Positions 1 through 7,898 of a stretch of 64,000 nucleotides of DNA are shown one piece after another (the stretch's first letter is position 1; the number at the start of each line of letters is the position of its first letter). Source of the stretch: an uncultured Gemmatimonadota bacterium (lineage in GTDB: Bacteria; Gemmatimonadota; Gemmatimonadetes; Gemmatimonadales; Gemmatimonadaceae); assembly GCA_902826615.1 (NCBI GenBank), contig CADEFN010000011.1:1-64000 (forward strand), read 5' to 3'. A program made the translations under genes and the position numbers. The notes under the pieces are model-generated. The model was not told the origin of the DNA. It ran no database searches and saw only the letters and a list, made by a program, of their open reading frames with translations.

Positions 1-12
1 GCGCCCGAGGGG

Positions 13-684
13 ATGTGGGACGACCCCGGCTACGGGGAGGACCCGCCCCAGTTCCCCGAGGGGGACCGGATCGAGGAACTGCGCGAGCAGGAGTTCGTGG
101 AGCGCGCGCCCGACTGGGCGGTCATCCCCCCGGGTGGCGCGATGTTCGCGAACGCCACGTGGCTCGTCGCCGACTCGCACCTGCGCGCCTCCCTCGTGGA
201 CACGCTGCTGGGCTGGCCGGAGATGTCGCAGGTCACGACGCTCACCTACGAGTTGTGCTGGCGGCGGAACAAGGCGCCGCTCCGCAAGGGCCGGTGGGGC
301 GACATGCCCATCTACGCCTCCGTCGAGGTGGTTCCGGCACGCGCCGTCTGGCAGGCCAAGCGGGACGGGATCGAAAACTTCCCGCGGCTCTGGATCGACC
401 TGCACTGGCAGCACTTCGAGAACCTGCGCAACCCCAAGAGCGCGGAGGAGACGGCGGGCTATGTGCACCGTCTGCTCGTGCAGCGCGACATCCACCGCGC
501 CCTCGCGGCGCTGGAGGTGTCGAACGACATCATCACGCGCGTCCCGCCCGACGTGAGCGAGTTCAACTCGACCGTCGAGCGGTTCGGGATCGTGACCCCC
601 GGGCTCTACAAGATGCGCGAGCAACTGACCCTCTGGGGGGACCGGGGCGACCCGGTGGAGACGGACATGGAGGGACCGTTCTAG
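13..684 (+). CDS. Hypothetical protein, probably 5'-truncated by the window edge
   Basis: Unrecognised protein of at least 223 residues. The frame is already open at base 1, and the first ATG has GAGGGG directly abutting it with no spacer, so the true start may lie left of the window. It is rich in Trp and charged residues, has no membrane segment and no Cys cluster, and carries an acidic Pro-rich N-terminus (residues 1-30). It ends just before a short tandem repeat that leads into the next gene. The codons are G/C-ending throughout, so coding is convincing although the function is unknown. Confidence 0.7.
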   Translation: MWDDPGYGEDPPQFPEGDRIEELREQEFVERAPDWAVIPPGGAMFANATWLVADSHLRASLVDTLLGWPEMSQVTTLTYELCWRRNKAPLRKGRWGDMPIYASVEVVPARAVWQAKRDGIENFPRLWIDLHWQHFENLRNPKSAEETAGYVHRLLVQRDIHRALAALEVSNDIITRVPPDVSEFNSTVERFGIVTPGLYKMREQLTLWGDRGDPVETDMEGPF

Positions 685-726
685 CGGTCCAAAGGCGGTC
701 CAAAGGCTGGCTCAAACGGTTCAAAG
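684..726 (+). repeat. Degenerate 11-bp tandem repeat between genes
   Basis: Two exact copies of GCGGTCCAAAG (684-694, 695-705) are followed by two degenerate units (706-716, 717-726). The last unit runs into the GGAAGGACGA ribosome-binding element of the gene at 739. The array may be slippage-generated spacing or a small binding array. Confidence 0.6.
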
Positions 727-738
727 GAAGGACGAGGA

Positions 739-1065
739 ATGTCCAGCTACCTGCACTGCGACGCGCCGGGCTGCGTCGAGACGGTGGGGCCGATCGACTC
801 CGACGGCGACATGCCGCGCGGCAAGGGCATCGGCTGGATCTCACTCCGGGGGTACGTGGAGCCACCCCCGGTGGAGGAGGATGAAGAGGATGAGGACGAC
901 CGCCCCCAGATGATGACCCCCTTCGGGACGTTCGTCGGCCCCAAGCCGATGGACGAGTCCAGCCAGTTCACCGTGAACCTCTGCGGCTGGGATTGCTTCG
1001 AGGGCTGGGTGGTGTCTCGCGCGAGCCTCCACCGGGAGGTGTCCGCGATCGCCTCGGGGGCGTAG
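739..1065 (+). CDS. Small acidic Cys-containing hypothetical protein
   Basis: 108 residues, ATG at 739 preceded by the phage's recurrent GGAAGGACGA element. It has two Cys pairs (C7/C12 near the N-terminus and a CGWDC pair near residue 83) separated by a run of Glu/Asp after a Pro-rich stretch, suggesting a small zinc-ribbon fold with an acidic loop. One base separates its stop from the next gene's GTG, so the two are probably co-translated. Function unknown. Confidence 0.75.
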   Translation: MSSYLHCDAPGCVETVGPIDSDGDMPRGKGIGWISLRGYVEPPPVEEDEEDEDDRPQMMTPFGTFVGPKPMDESSQFTVNLCGWDCFEGWVVSRASLHREVSAIASGA

Positions 1066-1066
1066 C

Positions 1067-2116
1067 GTGCCGACCGGTATCCAGTGGACGTGGGTGCCCG
1101 GGTACACGGGCGAGACGTGGAACCCGACGGTGGGGTGCACGCGCGTCTCGCCCGGGTGCGACCACTGCTACGCGTTCCAGCTTCACGACCAGCGGCACGT
1201 CGCGTGGAAGCTCGGGCGGTTCGACACGGCGCCCGCGCAATACTACGTGCCGTTCTCGACGGTGCAACTGCTGAAGGCGCGCCTGACGGAGCCGCTGCGC
1301 GCGACGAAGCCGCGGGCCTACTTCGTCGACTCGATGGCCGACCTGTTTCACGAGGACGTGCCGGACGACTACGTCGACCGCGTGTTCGCGGTGATGGCCC
1401 TCTCGTCACGGCACATCTTCATGGTGCTCACGAAGCGCCCGGAGCGGATGCGCGCGTACATGCGGGCGATGCTCAACGGGGAGCGCGACATGACCGAAGC
1501 GGCGCGCGTCTGGCGCCCCGGGGACGCACCGCGTGACTACATGGCGCGGCTCCGCGCTATCGATAGCGCGATGCGGTGGAGTCATGATGTGGTCACGGAC
1601 GAGGTGGGGTTCCAGTTCCACCCCGGGAAGCCGCTCCCGAACGTCTGGCTCGGGGTGTCCGCCGAGGATCAGCAGCGCGCCGACGAGCGCATCCCGCTGC
1701 TGCTCGACACGCCCGCCGCCGTGCGGTTCGTGAGCGCGGAGCCGCTGCTGGGGCCGATCGACTTCACGCACATGGACGTGGAGCGGGTCGGGCTCGACAT
1801 GTACTGGATCAACGCGCTCACGGGGCGCAACACGGACATGGGGCGCCCGAATCCGGATGTGCCAGCGCTCGACTGGGTGATCGTCGGCGGCGAGAGCGGC
1901 CCGCACGCGCGCCCGTTCGACCTCGCGTGGGCGCGCAGTATCCGCGACCAGTGCGCGGCAGCGGGCGTCGCGTTCTTCATGAAGCAACTCGGGGAGGGCA
2001 CGCTTATCACGCCGCGCGACGACTTCCCGGTGGCACGGCGCGGGCACAACGGTGACCCGGCCCTCTGGCCCGAGGACCTGCGCGTGCGGGAGTGGCCCCG
2101 GGGTGCCGCGGTTTAG
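1067..2116 (+). CDS. DUF5131 / phage Gp37-Gp68 family protein, radical-SAM-like
   Basis: 349 residues, GTG start one base after the previous stop. The N-terminus carries WNPTVGC followed by the C24-x6-C31-x2-C34-Y pattern typical of the Gp37/Gp68 family (PF07505), consistent with an iron-sulphur radical-SAM-like site. Other family-like stretches are FVDSMADLFHEDVP, LTKRPERM, NVWLGVSAEDQ, FVSAEPLLGPI and WVIVGGESG. Known members are common in phages and mobile elements, but their substrate is not established. Here it begins a cluster with two methyltransferases and a PP-loop protein, so a role in nucleic-acid modification is a reasonable inference. Confidence 0.9.
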   Translation: MPTGIQWTWVPGYTGETWNPTVGCTRVSPGCDHCYAFQLHDQRHVAWKLGRFDTAPAQYYVPFSTVQLLKARLTEPLRATKPRAYFVDSMADLFHEDVPDDYVDRVFAVMALSSRHIFMVLTKRPERMRAYMRAMLNGERDMTEAARVWRPGDAPRDYMARLRAIDSAMRWSHDVVTDEVGFQFHPGKPLPNVWLGVSAEDQQRADERIPLLLDTPAAVRFVSAEPLLGPIDFTHMDVERVGLDMYWINALTGRNTDMGRPNPDVPALDWVIVGGESGPHARPFDLAWARSIRDQCAAAGVAFFMKQLGEGTLITPRDDFPVARRGHNGDPALWPEDLRVREWPRGAAV

Positions 2117-2120
2117 GCGC

Positions 2121-2360
2121 ATGGACCCGGCGCTCGTGAAGGTGGGGCGCGAGCGGGATCGCGAGCGCGCGATCGCCCCCTACATCGAGGTGCTGGCGGG
2201 GGAGTGGAACGTCGCGGGGGTGGTGCCGCTGCCCGATGGCATGGGCTTCCGGCGCCTGCGCGACCTGCTGCATGAGGCGGCGAAGGTGCACGGCAAGGTG
2301 ATCGTCGTCGAGCGGGACTACGAGCAGCGAGCCGCCTACTGGCGGGTCCGCGGGACGTGA
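2121..2360 (+). CDS. Small charged hypothetical protein
   Basis: 79 residues, ATG at 2121 five bases after the previous stop. An earlier in-frame start would overlap the previous gene more deeply. The sequence is charged and mixed alpha/beta (VVPLPDGMGF, KVIVVERDY). It ends by overlapping the ATG of the next small gene by one base, so translational coupling is likely. Not recognised. Confidence 0.65.
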   Translation: MDPALVKVGRERDRERAIAPYIEVLAGEWNVAGVVPLPDGMGFRRLRDLLHEAAKVHGKVIVVERDYEQRAAYWRVRGT

Positions 2361-2488
2361 TGCCGTTCGACTTCACGAGGCCGTGGCCCCGCTGCCGGGC
2401 GCGGCGGTGCGTGCGGCTCGCGGGACACCCGGAGGGCGGCCCGCACATCGGGCGGGACGGGGCGATGTGGGGGAGGCGTCAGGGATGA
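2360..2488 (+). CDS. 42-residue Arg/Cys-rich small protein
   Basis: A short frame whose ATG overlaps the previous TGA (TGATG) and whose own TGA overlaps the ATG of the Dam gene (ATGA). Both junctions indicate coupled translation. The product is basic, with CRARRC and a GHPEGG-H stretch, a metal-knuckle-like pattern common in tiny actinophage proteins. Function unknown. Confidence 0.6.
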   Translation: MPFDFTRPWPRCRARRCVRLAGHPEGGPHIGRDGAMWGRRQG

Positions 2489-3093
2489 CGATGCTGACGA
2501 GCGGGATGACATCGAGCGCCAGCGCGGAGTGGGGGACGCCCGACTCCCTCTTCCAGCCCGCCCACGCGCTCTACGACTTCACCCTCGACGGCGCCGCCTC
2601 GCACCTCAACGCCAAGCTCCCCCGGTACTGCACGGCAGACGGCACGTGGGACCGGAACGGGCAGCGCTGGTGCACCTGTCCCGCCGACCCCGGTGGCCTG
2701 ATCGGCCCGCGCCGCACACCGCATGACCCGAACTGCCCCTCGACGATGCCGTCCCTCCCGGACGGTACCCGGCAGATCTCGCCGCTCGACGGGCTGAACT
2801 TCCCGTGGCGCGACGAGCGCGTGTTCCTCAACCCCCCGTGGGGTGACGGGCTGCCCGACTTCGTGCGCAAGGCGCGGAACGAGACGCTGCGCAACCGCGC
2901 GCTCGTCTACGCCATCCTCCCTGCGCGGACCGACACCGCGTGGTTCCACGACTACGTGCTCCCCTACGCCCGGCTCCAGTGGGTGCGCGGGCGTCCCAAG
3001 TTCATCGACCCCGAGGCCGACTCGCGCAAGGAAGCGGGCGCGCCTCCCCGGAACTCCCCGCCGGTCGGGATCGTGAAGGCGCTGTTCCGATGA
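2485..3093 (+). CDS. Phage DNA N6-adenine methyltransferase (Dam family)
   Basis: 202 residues, ATG at 2485 overlapping the preceding stop. The N-terminal EWGTPDSLF, then YDFTLDGAAS, the catalytic NPPW at residues 116-119, the LPARTDTAWFHDY stretch and WVRGRPKFIDP match the phage Dam family (PF05869), which methylates adenine in DNA. Between FTLDGAA and NPPW lies an insertion of roughly 50 residues with four Cys (C49, C63, C65, C84), possibly a metal-binding insert. In phages such enzymes usually protect the genome from restriction. Assignment is confident, specificity unknown. Confidence 0.92.
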   Translation: MTMLTSGMTSSASAEWGTPDSLFQPAHALYDFTLDGAASHLNAKLPRYCTADGTWDRNGQRWCTCPADPGGLIGPRRTPHDPNCPSTMPSLPDGTRQISPLDGLNFPWRDERVFLNPPWGDGLPDFVRKARNETLRNRALVYAILPARTDTAWFHDYVLPYARLQWVRGRPKFIDPEADSRKEAGAPPRNSPPVGIVKALFR

Positions 3094-3109
3094 TGGAAGG
3101 ACGAGAACG

Positions 3110-3325
3110 TTGGCGTACGACGACCAGTCGGAGCGTGTTGCGACACGCCTGAGGCACCTCCTGCGTGCCCGCAAGGGGCTTCTCCCCGAGAACCCGCACC
3201 GCAACCCCGCGCAGCAGCGCGCGACCCGCACCGTCCGTGGTGCCGGGATCACCATTACCACGGGTAGAATGCGGGGGAAGAGGGAGGCGTCCGGTGAAGG
3301 TGCGCCGGGGCGTGCCACCCCGTGA
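3110..3325 (+). CDS. Small basic hypothetical protein
   Basis: 71 residues. TTG start at 3110, chosen because GGAAGGACGAG lies just upstream and no ATG is available. Highly basic (RVATRLRHLLRARKG), possibly nucleic-acid binding. It overlaps the start of the next small gene. Unrecognised. Confidence 0.6.
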   Translation: MAYDDQSERVATRLRHLLRARKGLLPENPHRNPAQQRATRTVRGAGITITTGRMRGKREASGEGAPGRATP

Positions 3326-3485
3326 GGGCACGGGCTCAAAGCCGCACATGAGTAGCGCGCGGGCGCGTCGCTACCGCTACGACTCCGCGCAGTTCTGGGA
3401 GCACCAGCGGGTCCCCCGCCCCTCGGTGGACGTGCCCGAGGAGCCGCGCTGCCTCTGTTGCGCCCCTGCCAACTTGTCATGTTGA
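3294..3485 (+). CDS. Small protein whose C-terminus is encoded by the downstream operator
   Basis: 63 residues from a GTG with AGGGAGG seven bases upstream. It contains CLCC near the end. Its last residues PANLSC are encoded by the operator TGCCAACTTGTCA, and its TGA lies inside the -35 hexamer TTGACG of the following promoter. Function unknown. The start is uncertain, with an ATG at 3348 as the alternative. Confidence 0.6.
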   Translation: MKVRRGVPPREGTGSKPHMSSARARRYRYDSAQFWEHQRVPRPSVDVPEEPRCLCCAPANLSC

Positions 3486-3545
3486 CGTGGTTGCACCACT
3501 AGGTTAGTCTCTGGGTGTGGCAGTGAGGCCACGAAGGAAGGACGA
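3467..3545 (+). promoter_or_regulatory. Operator-promoter-leader module 1
   Basis: Operator TGCCAACTTGTCA at 3467-3479. -35 TTGACG at 3482-3487, 17-bp spacer, -10 TAGTCT at 3505-3510. Leader hairpin at 3517-3532 (stem GTGGC/GCCAC, loop AGTGAG), ribosome-binding element AAGGAAGGACGA at 3534-3545, ATG at 3551. One of ten related promoters in this window. Confidence 0.88.
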
Positions 3546-3550
3546 CCCCG

Positions 3551-3919
3551 ATGACCGACCCCACCCCCCTGACGACCGGCGGCGAGTACCTGAAGCGCGG
3601 CTACACGTCCGACCCTGAGGACCACCGGATGACGCACCGGCTCCGCGAGGCGCGGGCGATGCTGAAGGCGGCGGGCTTTGAGCCGACCAAGACGCACAAG
3701 GGCCTCTACGCGGACGAGCCCCAGTTCTTCGAGTTCCACGTCCGCGAGTTCTGCGGCGACCAGTGCCGCACGACGTGGCCCGAGACGCTGACCAACGAGG
3801 CCTTCAACGCGGTGTTTGCCGCGGCAGACGCCATCCAGAACGCGCGCCACGCGGAGACGACCCGCGCGGTGAACCGCCGATTCCAGCAGCGCATGGACAA
3901 CGGGACGGTCGTTGCCTAG
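3551..3919 (+). CDS. Hypothetical protein downstream of promoter module 1
   Basis: 122 residues, ATG fixed by the GGAAGGACGA element six bases upstream. Soluble, helical (REARAMLKAAGFEP, FAAADAIQNARHAE), with two Cys (FCGDQC). Not recognised. As the first gene of the transcript it may be the regulated product of the module. Confidence 0.8.
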   Translation: MTDPTPLTTGGEYLKRGYTSDPEDHRMTHRLREARAMLKAAGFEPTKTHKGLYADEPQFFEFHVREFCGDQCRTTWPETLTNEAFNAVFAAADAIQNARHAETTRAVNRRFQQRMDNGTVVA

Positions 3920-3979
3920 CGGGAGGCGAGGCGCGCGCGGTACGCTCCGCGCGCATCCGCTGAGGGAAGGACGAGTGAG

Positions 3980-4138
3980 ATGGAAATCGTGCTGGGTGTG
4001 AGCGCCTTCCTCGCCGGGGTAACGGGCGGGATGACGGTCACCGGGCTCATCTACACCGCGCGGGCGCAGCGCAACCGGCTCCGCGCCCGCCTCGGGCTCC
4101 CCGCGCTGGGGCTCTGGCAGTTCATCCGAGGGGCGTGA
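3980..4138 (+). CDS. 52-residue single-pass membrane protein
   Basis: ATG at 3980 after GGAAGGACGA. The N-terminal 26 residues form a hydrophobic Gly-rich helix, followed by a basic segment (RAQRNRLRARLG), consistent with an N-out, C-in single-pass inner-membrane protein. Its stop abuts the next gene's GTG. It could be a small moron or lysis-related protein, but nothing proves this. Confidence 0.65.
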   Translation: MEIVLGVSAFLAGVTGGMTVTGLIYTARAQRNRLRARLGLPALGLWQFIRGA

Positions 4139-4336
4139 GTGCCGACCGAGATCTTCATGGCCTGCCCGTCCTGTGAGGAGCGGATCACGCTCTACACGGT
4201 GCTGGGGCGCTCCGCCTCTCTGCGCGCGACGCCGCGTGAGGTGACGTGCCCCGCCTGCGCCGCGACGTTCCAACTGGAGGGCGAGGTCCGTGTCGACGAG
4301 GGGGAGCAGTCGGGCCGGATCACGGTGCGCGAGTGA
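4139..4336 (+). CDS. Zinc-ribbon small protein
   Basis: 65 residues, GTG start immediately after the previous TGA. CPSC near residue 9 and CPAC near residue 37 form a classical zinc-ribbon pair, with an acidic C-terminal tail. Coupled to the next gene by a TGATG overlap. Likely a nucleic-acid or protein adaptor; exact role unknown. Confidence 0.75.
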   Translation: MPTEIFMACPSCEERITLYTVLGRSASLRATPREVTCPACAATFQLEGEVRVDEGEQSGRITVRE

Positions 4337-4596
4337 TGCAAGTCGCCCTACTCCTGCTGGGCGTCTGGACGGTCGCCTGCTGGCTGACGACCACCGTGGA
4401 GTTCGCCCGTGAGTTCCGGTTCCTCGCGCCGATCGTCAGGAAGCGCCCCAGCGTCATCCTGTGCGTGCTGGGTGTCGTGCTGGTGAGCCCGATCGTCATC
4501 ATCTGGGCGTTCGCGTACGACTGGTGGGACCGGCGTGGCCGCACGGAAGCGGAGCGCCACGCGGACCGCTACTTCGGAGCCCGGTTCCGCAACTGA
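4336..4596 (+). CDS. Two-helix membrane protein
   Basis: 86 residues, ATG overlapping the previous stop. Hydrophobic segments at about residues 2-22 and 41-62 are separated by a basic loop (EFRFLAPIVRKRP), and the tail is charged. Predicted inner-membrane hairpin. Function not recognised. Confidence 0.7.
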   Translation: MQVALLLLGVWTVACWLTTTVEFAREFRFLAPIVRKRPSVILCVLGVVLVSPIVIIWAFAYDWWDRRGRTEAERHADRYFGARFRN

Positions 4597-4607
4597 AAGG
4601 GGCAAGG

Positions 4608-5213
4608 ATGCCCACCCACCGACCCCTCTCCACGCTCTCCCCGTTCCAAGATGCCGTCCTCCACTCCCCCTGCCGGACGCTCTTCCAGACGCTGCTCATG
4701 CGGTACCAGCAGCGCGTCGGTGATGTGATGGGGCGCCTCGTCGTGATCCGCTACGCCCACCTGTACGACGGCGCGCCCCTCTGGCACGCCGCGGTCCTCA
4801 TCGATGACGGACGGGGCGGCACGAAGCGGCGCGACGAGTGGACCCGGCGGGACCGGCGCCGCGCGGCGGAGTTCGCGATCAAGCTGCTCACCGGGTGCGG
4901 CGACGACGACCGTGAGGAAGTGGACGAGCCCGGGCAGCTAACAACCTACGCGCTTCACCGGACGAAGCCGCTGAGGGCCGCCGAGGTGGCGCACCTGCCC
5001 TCCAACTACATGCACACCGCCCCCGTGGACCTCACCACCGCGATCCCCGCCATGGCCTACTCGCCCGAGCAGATCGTGCAGGCGGAGGTCGAGGCGCAGT
5101 GGCGCGCGGAGGGGCGGGAGGTGCCGGACCTGACGCGCCTCCCCGCGATGATGCAGGAGGCGATCGCCGCCGGTGTCTCTCCCGAGGGACTGGCAGAAGC
5201 GCTCGACGGGTGA
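4608..5213 (+). CDS. Hypothetical protein
   Basis: 201 residues, ATG at 4608 with AAGG close upstream. A middle section (RYAHLYDGAPLWHAAVLIDDG) is beta-like, and the C-terminal third is acidic and helical (QIVQAEVEAQWRAEG). No recognised domain. The last four bases overlap the next GTG (GTGA). Confidence 0.7.
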   Translation: MPTHRPLSTLSPFQDAVLHSPCRTLFQTLLMRYQQRVGDVMGRLVVIRYAHLYDGAPLWHAAVLIDDGRGGTKRRDEWTRRDRRRAAEFAIKLLTGCGDDDREEVDEPGQLTTYALHRTKPLRAAEVAHLPSNYMHTAPVDLTTAIPAMAYSPEQIVQAEVEAQWRAEGREVPDLTRLPAMMQEAIAAGVSPEGLAEALDG

Positions 5214-5689
5214 ACCTGCTCGACGGGTTCCGGATGGAGCGGCAGGCGGTGTGCTGGAGCATCGTGCGCCTCTGGCCCCTCCAGTTGTGCAGGCACCCGG
5301 CGCGCGAGCATCGGGCGACGCGGGCCGAGGAGCCGTACTGCGACATCTGCCTCTCGCTGCTCAACGGGCGCAACCCCATGCACGCCTACCGGGAGCCGCC
5401 GGGCCTCGCGCTCTTCTGGTGGCTGCGCCGCGAGCTAGCTGACCTCGATCGCCGTCACCCGCGGCACTCCGTGCCCGTGGGTGCGGGCTACTCGGGGCCG
5501 ACCCGGCGTCTCTACCAGCGCTGCTGCCGGTGCCACCGGTTCCGCCTGCTGGGGCGGTTCGTCGAGATGTACGGCCCCAAGCTGGGCGACGGCTGGTGGT
5601 ACGAGTGCGTCGAGTGCGCGCTGGCGACCGTGACCACGCGCTGGGAGGAGCGGATCGACGGCGCCCCTCGGAGCGAATACGACGATTGA
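5210..5689 (+). CDS. Cys/His-rich hypothetical protein
   Basis: 159 residues, GTG overlapping the previous TGA. It carries several metal-ligand pairs (CRHPAREH, CDIC, CCRCH, CVEC), suggesting two zinc sites with a Trp-rich centre. This is one of many small zinc-ribbon-type proteins here. Role unknown. Confidence 0.72.
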   Translation: MNLLDGFRMERQAVCWSIVRLWPLQLCRHPAREHRATRAEEPYCDICLSLLNGRNPMHAYREPPGLALFWWLRRELADLDRRHPRHSVPVGAGYSGPTRRLYQRCCRCHRFRLLGRFVEMYGPKLGDGWWYECVECALATVTTRWEERIDGAPRSEYDD

Positions 5690-5703
5690 CCAGATGGACG
5701 TTC

Positions 5704-6318
5704 ATGAGGGGACCGCGGGCGCACATGGTGGAGCAGAGGTTGACCGTTCAGCAGGCCTACGATGCCGTCGCCGAGGTGTACGACGGGGAGTACCAGTCCC
5801 CGCGGGATATCGAGCAGAACGGCTGGGTCAAGCGGGAGGTGCTGCGCGACATCGCCTCGGCTGACCGTATCCTCGACGTGGGCGCCGGGACGGGCCTGCT
5901 GCTCGACCTCTTCCCGCTGGCAACGTCCCGCACGGTCAACGTCGACCCCTCCCCGGGGATGCTGCACCAACTGGAGGTCAAGCACCCGGGCGCCCGTGTC
6001 GTCACCTCCCTCGCGGAGCACTACATCCCGGAGCAGCCGTTTTCGTTCGTCATCTCGCTGTTCGGCGCCGTCAACTACATCGATCGCCCGGAGCGCCTGC
6101 TGGCGCCGCCCTACCTCGCGCTCAACGGGCGGGCCTTCCTCATGTTCTACGGCCCACGCCACGCGGGGCCGCGCGTTCTGCTCGCCCACGGGATCCCCCC
6201 GCTCGCCCCTCCCCGCACCGTCGAGGAAGTGGCTGCCATGGGGGTGGCGTCGGGGCGAGAATGGTCGATGGGCGAGTACGACGGGTTCCTGTGGCTGAGG
6301 GTGGGTGGCCGTGCCTAA
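5704..6318 (+). CDS. Class I SAM-dependent methyltransferase
   Basis: 204 residues from ATG 5704; an ATG at 5725 is also possible. Motif I ILDVGAGTGLLLDL (about residues 56-69) and an acidic post-I segment (TVNVDPSPGML) define a Rossmann-fold SAM methyltransferase. YDGEY near the N-terminus resembles the entry segment of UbiE-type small-molecule methylases. The substrate is not deducible. It lies directly upstream of the PP-loop protein and overlaps its start. Confidence 0.85.
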   Translation: MRGPRAHMVEQRLTVQQAYDAVAEVYDGEYQSPRDIEQNGWVKREVLRDIASADRILDVGAGTGLLLDLFPLATSRTVNVDPSPGMLHQLEVKHPGARVVTSLAEHYIPEQPFSFVISLFGAVNYIDRPERLLAPPYLALNGRAFLMFYGPRHAGPRVLLAHGIPPLAPPRTVEEVAAMGVASGREWSMGEYDGFLWLRVGGRA

Positions 6319-7180
6319 GACGCGGGTGGCGATCAAGGGCGTCAACGTGTTCGACGCCGCTGTCGGGCGGATGCTGGAGATCTACGAGCAGGGGCACCGG
6401 GTGGTCGTCTCCTTCTCGGCGGGGAAGGATAGCGGGGCCTGTCTGGAGGTCTGCCGGATCGCCGCCCGGGAGACGGGGCGACTGCCCGTCGAGGTCGTGC
6501 TGCGCGACGAGGAGATCATGTTCCCCGGGACCTACGAGTACGCCGAGCGCGTCGCGCAGGACCCGGAGGTATCGATGACGTGGCTCGTCGCGAGGCAGCC
6601 CATCATCAACGTCTACAACCGCCGGGAGCCCTACTGGTGGGTGTTCGACCCCGCGCTCGACCCCGAGCAGTGGGTGCGCCCGTTCCCCCGATTCGGGGAG
6701 GACATACCGGACCTCACGATCGACAAGATGACGACCCCCGAGCGCTTCCCCCCGGAGGAGGGCAAGCGGCTCTACAGCGTCGTCGGGCTGCGCGTCTCGG
6801 AGAGCCGCGGGCGGATGTACGGGATCTTCTCGGCGGGCGGGCACCTGCTCAAAGAGCACTCCGGTGTCTGGGGCGTCCGCCCCATCTACGACTGGGGCGG
6901 ACGCCGACATCTGGCTCGCGCACAAGCTCTACGGCTGGGACTACAACGGGGCCTACGACGTGATGCACCGCATGGGCATCTCGCGCAACAGCCTGCGCAT
7001 CGCGCCCCCCTCGATGAACGCGGACGGCGCCGAACTGCTGGCCGCCGCCTCTTCCGCGTGGCCCCAGTGGTGGAAGCGCGTCACCGACCGGCTCCCCGGG
7101 ATCAAGCTGGGCGCGCAGTTCGGGCGCCGGGCGGTCGAGCCGCGGCGGCGCTACGGGGAGACGTGGCACGACACGTTTGA
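6305..7180 (+). CDS. PAPS-reductase-like PP-loop protein, N-terminal part (frameshifted)
   Basis: The first ~197 residues are a phosphoadenosine-phosphosulphate-reductase/DndC-type PP-loop domain: SFSAGKDSG at residues 36-44, then a fold continuing to HSGVWGVRPIYDW. After the G4 run at 6894-6897 this frame turns into Arg-rich shadow sequence and stops at 7180. The family-like continuation (DADIW) is in the +1 frame, in the overlapping frame listed next. GTG starts at 6305 or 6311. In phages such proteins are linked to DNA or tRNA sulphur or nucleotide chemistry, often beside ParB-like genes, as here. Confidence 0.8.
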   Translation: MAVPKTRVAIKGVNVFDAAVGRMLEIYEQGHRVVVSFSAGKDSGACLEVCRIAARETGRLPVEVVLRDEEIMFPGTYEYAERVAQDPEVSMTWLVARQPIINVYNRREPYWWVFDPALDPEQWVRPFPRFGEDIPDLTIDKMTTPERFPPEEGKRLYSVVGLRVSESRGRMYGIFSAGGHLLKEHSGVWGVRPIYDWGGRRHLARAQALRLGLQRGLRRDAPHGHLAQQPAHRAPLDERGRRRTAGRRLFRVAPVVEARHRPAPRDQAGRAVRAPGGRAAAALRGDVARHV

Positions 7181-7463
7181 CCGGGAATGCCTCGGGGAGC
7201 ACGCGCCGGAGTGGATCCGGGAGCGCGCGGCGACGATGCGGGACCGGCTGCTCCACGCGCACGCGCGTCACGCCACGACCCCGCTGCCGGACACCTCCCC
7301 CTGCTACAACTGCGTCAATAACCTCGGCTCATGGCGCGGGTTGACGAAGGCGTTTTACAACGGCGATCCGTTCAGCGTAAAGTCCAGCGGACAACTGCCG
7401 TATGTAGAGCCCGAGTTTTTCAGGAAGGGTGCCGGTAGTTGGGATGGCAAACCGTCATGGTGA
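6864..7463 (+). CDS. PAPS-reductase-like protein, C-terminal part (frameshifted)
   Basis: From about base 6897 this frame gives ADADIWLAHKLYGWDYN, then MGISRNSLRIAPP and a C-terminal CYNC pair. This is the family's continuation of the PP-loop protein above. The printed first ~11 residues are not authentic. One surplus G in 6894-6897 accounts for the break, so the intact protein would be about 385 residues. It may be a real frameshift, a recoding site or a base-calling error. Confidence 0.8.
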   Translation: MSGASAPSTTGADADIWLAHKLYGWDYNGAYDVMHRMGISRNSLRIAPPSMNADGAELLAAASSAWPQWWKRVTDRLPGIKLGAQFGRRAVEPRRRYGETWHDTFDRECLGEHAPEWIRERAATMRDRLLHAHARHATTPLPDTSPCYNCVNNLGSWRGLTKAFYNGDPFSVKSSGQLPYVEPEFFRKGAGSWDGKPSW

Positions 7464-7488
7464 GTGACGGGATATCGGAAGGACGAGC

Positions 7489-7830
7489 ATGGTACTCAAT
7501 GGGGTGGTCCCGGAGGCGGTGCACGCGGAGCTAGAGGCCGCTCCGTGGCGCAAGACGAACTACTACGCGCCGCACGAGTACATCATGTCGACGTGGCCCG
7601 GGATGGACGATCTCTGGCACGCCATGCGGCTGCTCATTCAGGAGCACGGCTACGACCTCCGCTTTCGCGGGAAGCCGTGGCGCTACCTCGACCACGCGGG
7701 CTACACGTACTGGACGATGGCGCGGTGGTCGCGCCCCGGGGAGCCGCGCCCCGAGGACACGCTGCGCGTCGGCTACGTGCTGAACCGCAAGGTGTCCGGG
7801 GTGGAGGACCCGGCGGACCAGCATCGTTGA
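7489..7830 (+). CDS. Hypothetical protein ending inside a promoter
   Basis: 113 residues, ATG at 7489 after GGAAGGACGA. Rich in aromatic residues (WRKTNYYAPHEYIMSTWPGMDDLWHA), resembling small phage proteins of unknown role. Its TGA stop (7828-7830) is inside the TTGACG -35 box of the next promoter. Confidence 0.75.
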   Translation: MVLNGVVPEAVHAELEAAPWRKTNYYAPHEYIMSTWPGMDDLWHAMRLLIQEHGYDLRFRGKPWRYLDHAGYTYWTMARWSRPGEPRPEDTLRVGYVLNRKVSGVEDPADQHR

Positions 7831-7892
7831 CGCGCGTGCATTCGCTCTGGTAGGCTCCGGGCACACGGTGGTGAGGCCGTGCGGGGAAGGAC
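7827..7892 (+). promoter_or_regulatory. Promoter-leader module 2 (no operator)
   Basis: -35 TTGACG at 7827-7832, 18-bp spacer, -10 TAGGCT at 7851-7856. Leader hairpin with CACGGT/GCCGTG stem and GGTGAG loop (about 7864-7881), then GGAAGGACGG before the GTG at 7899. The stop codon of the upstream gene is embedded in the -35 box. No TGCCA-N3-TGGCA operator is visible. Confidence 0.75.
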
Positions 7893-7898
7893 GGACCG

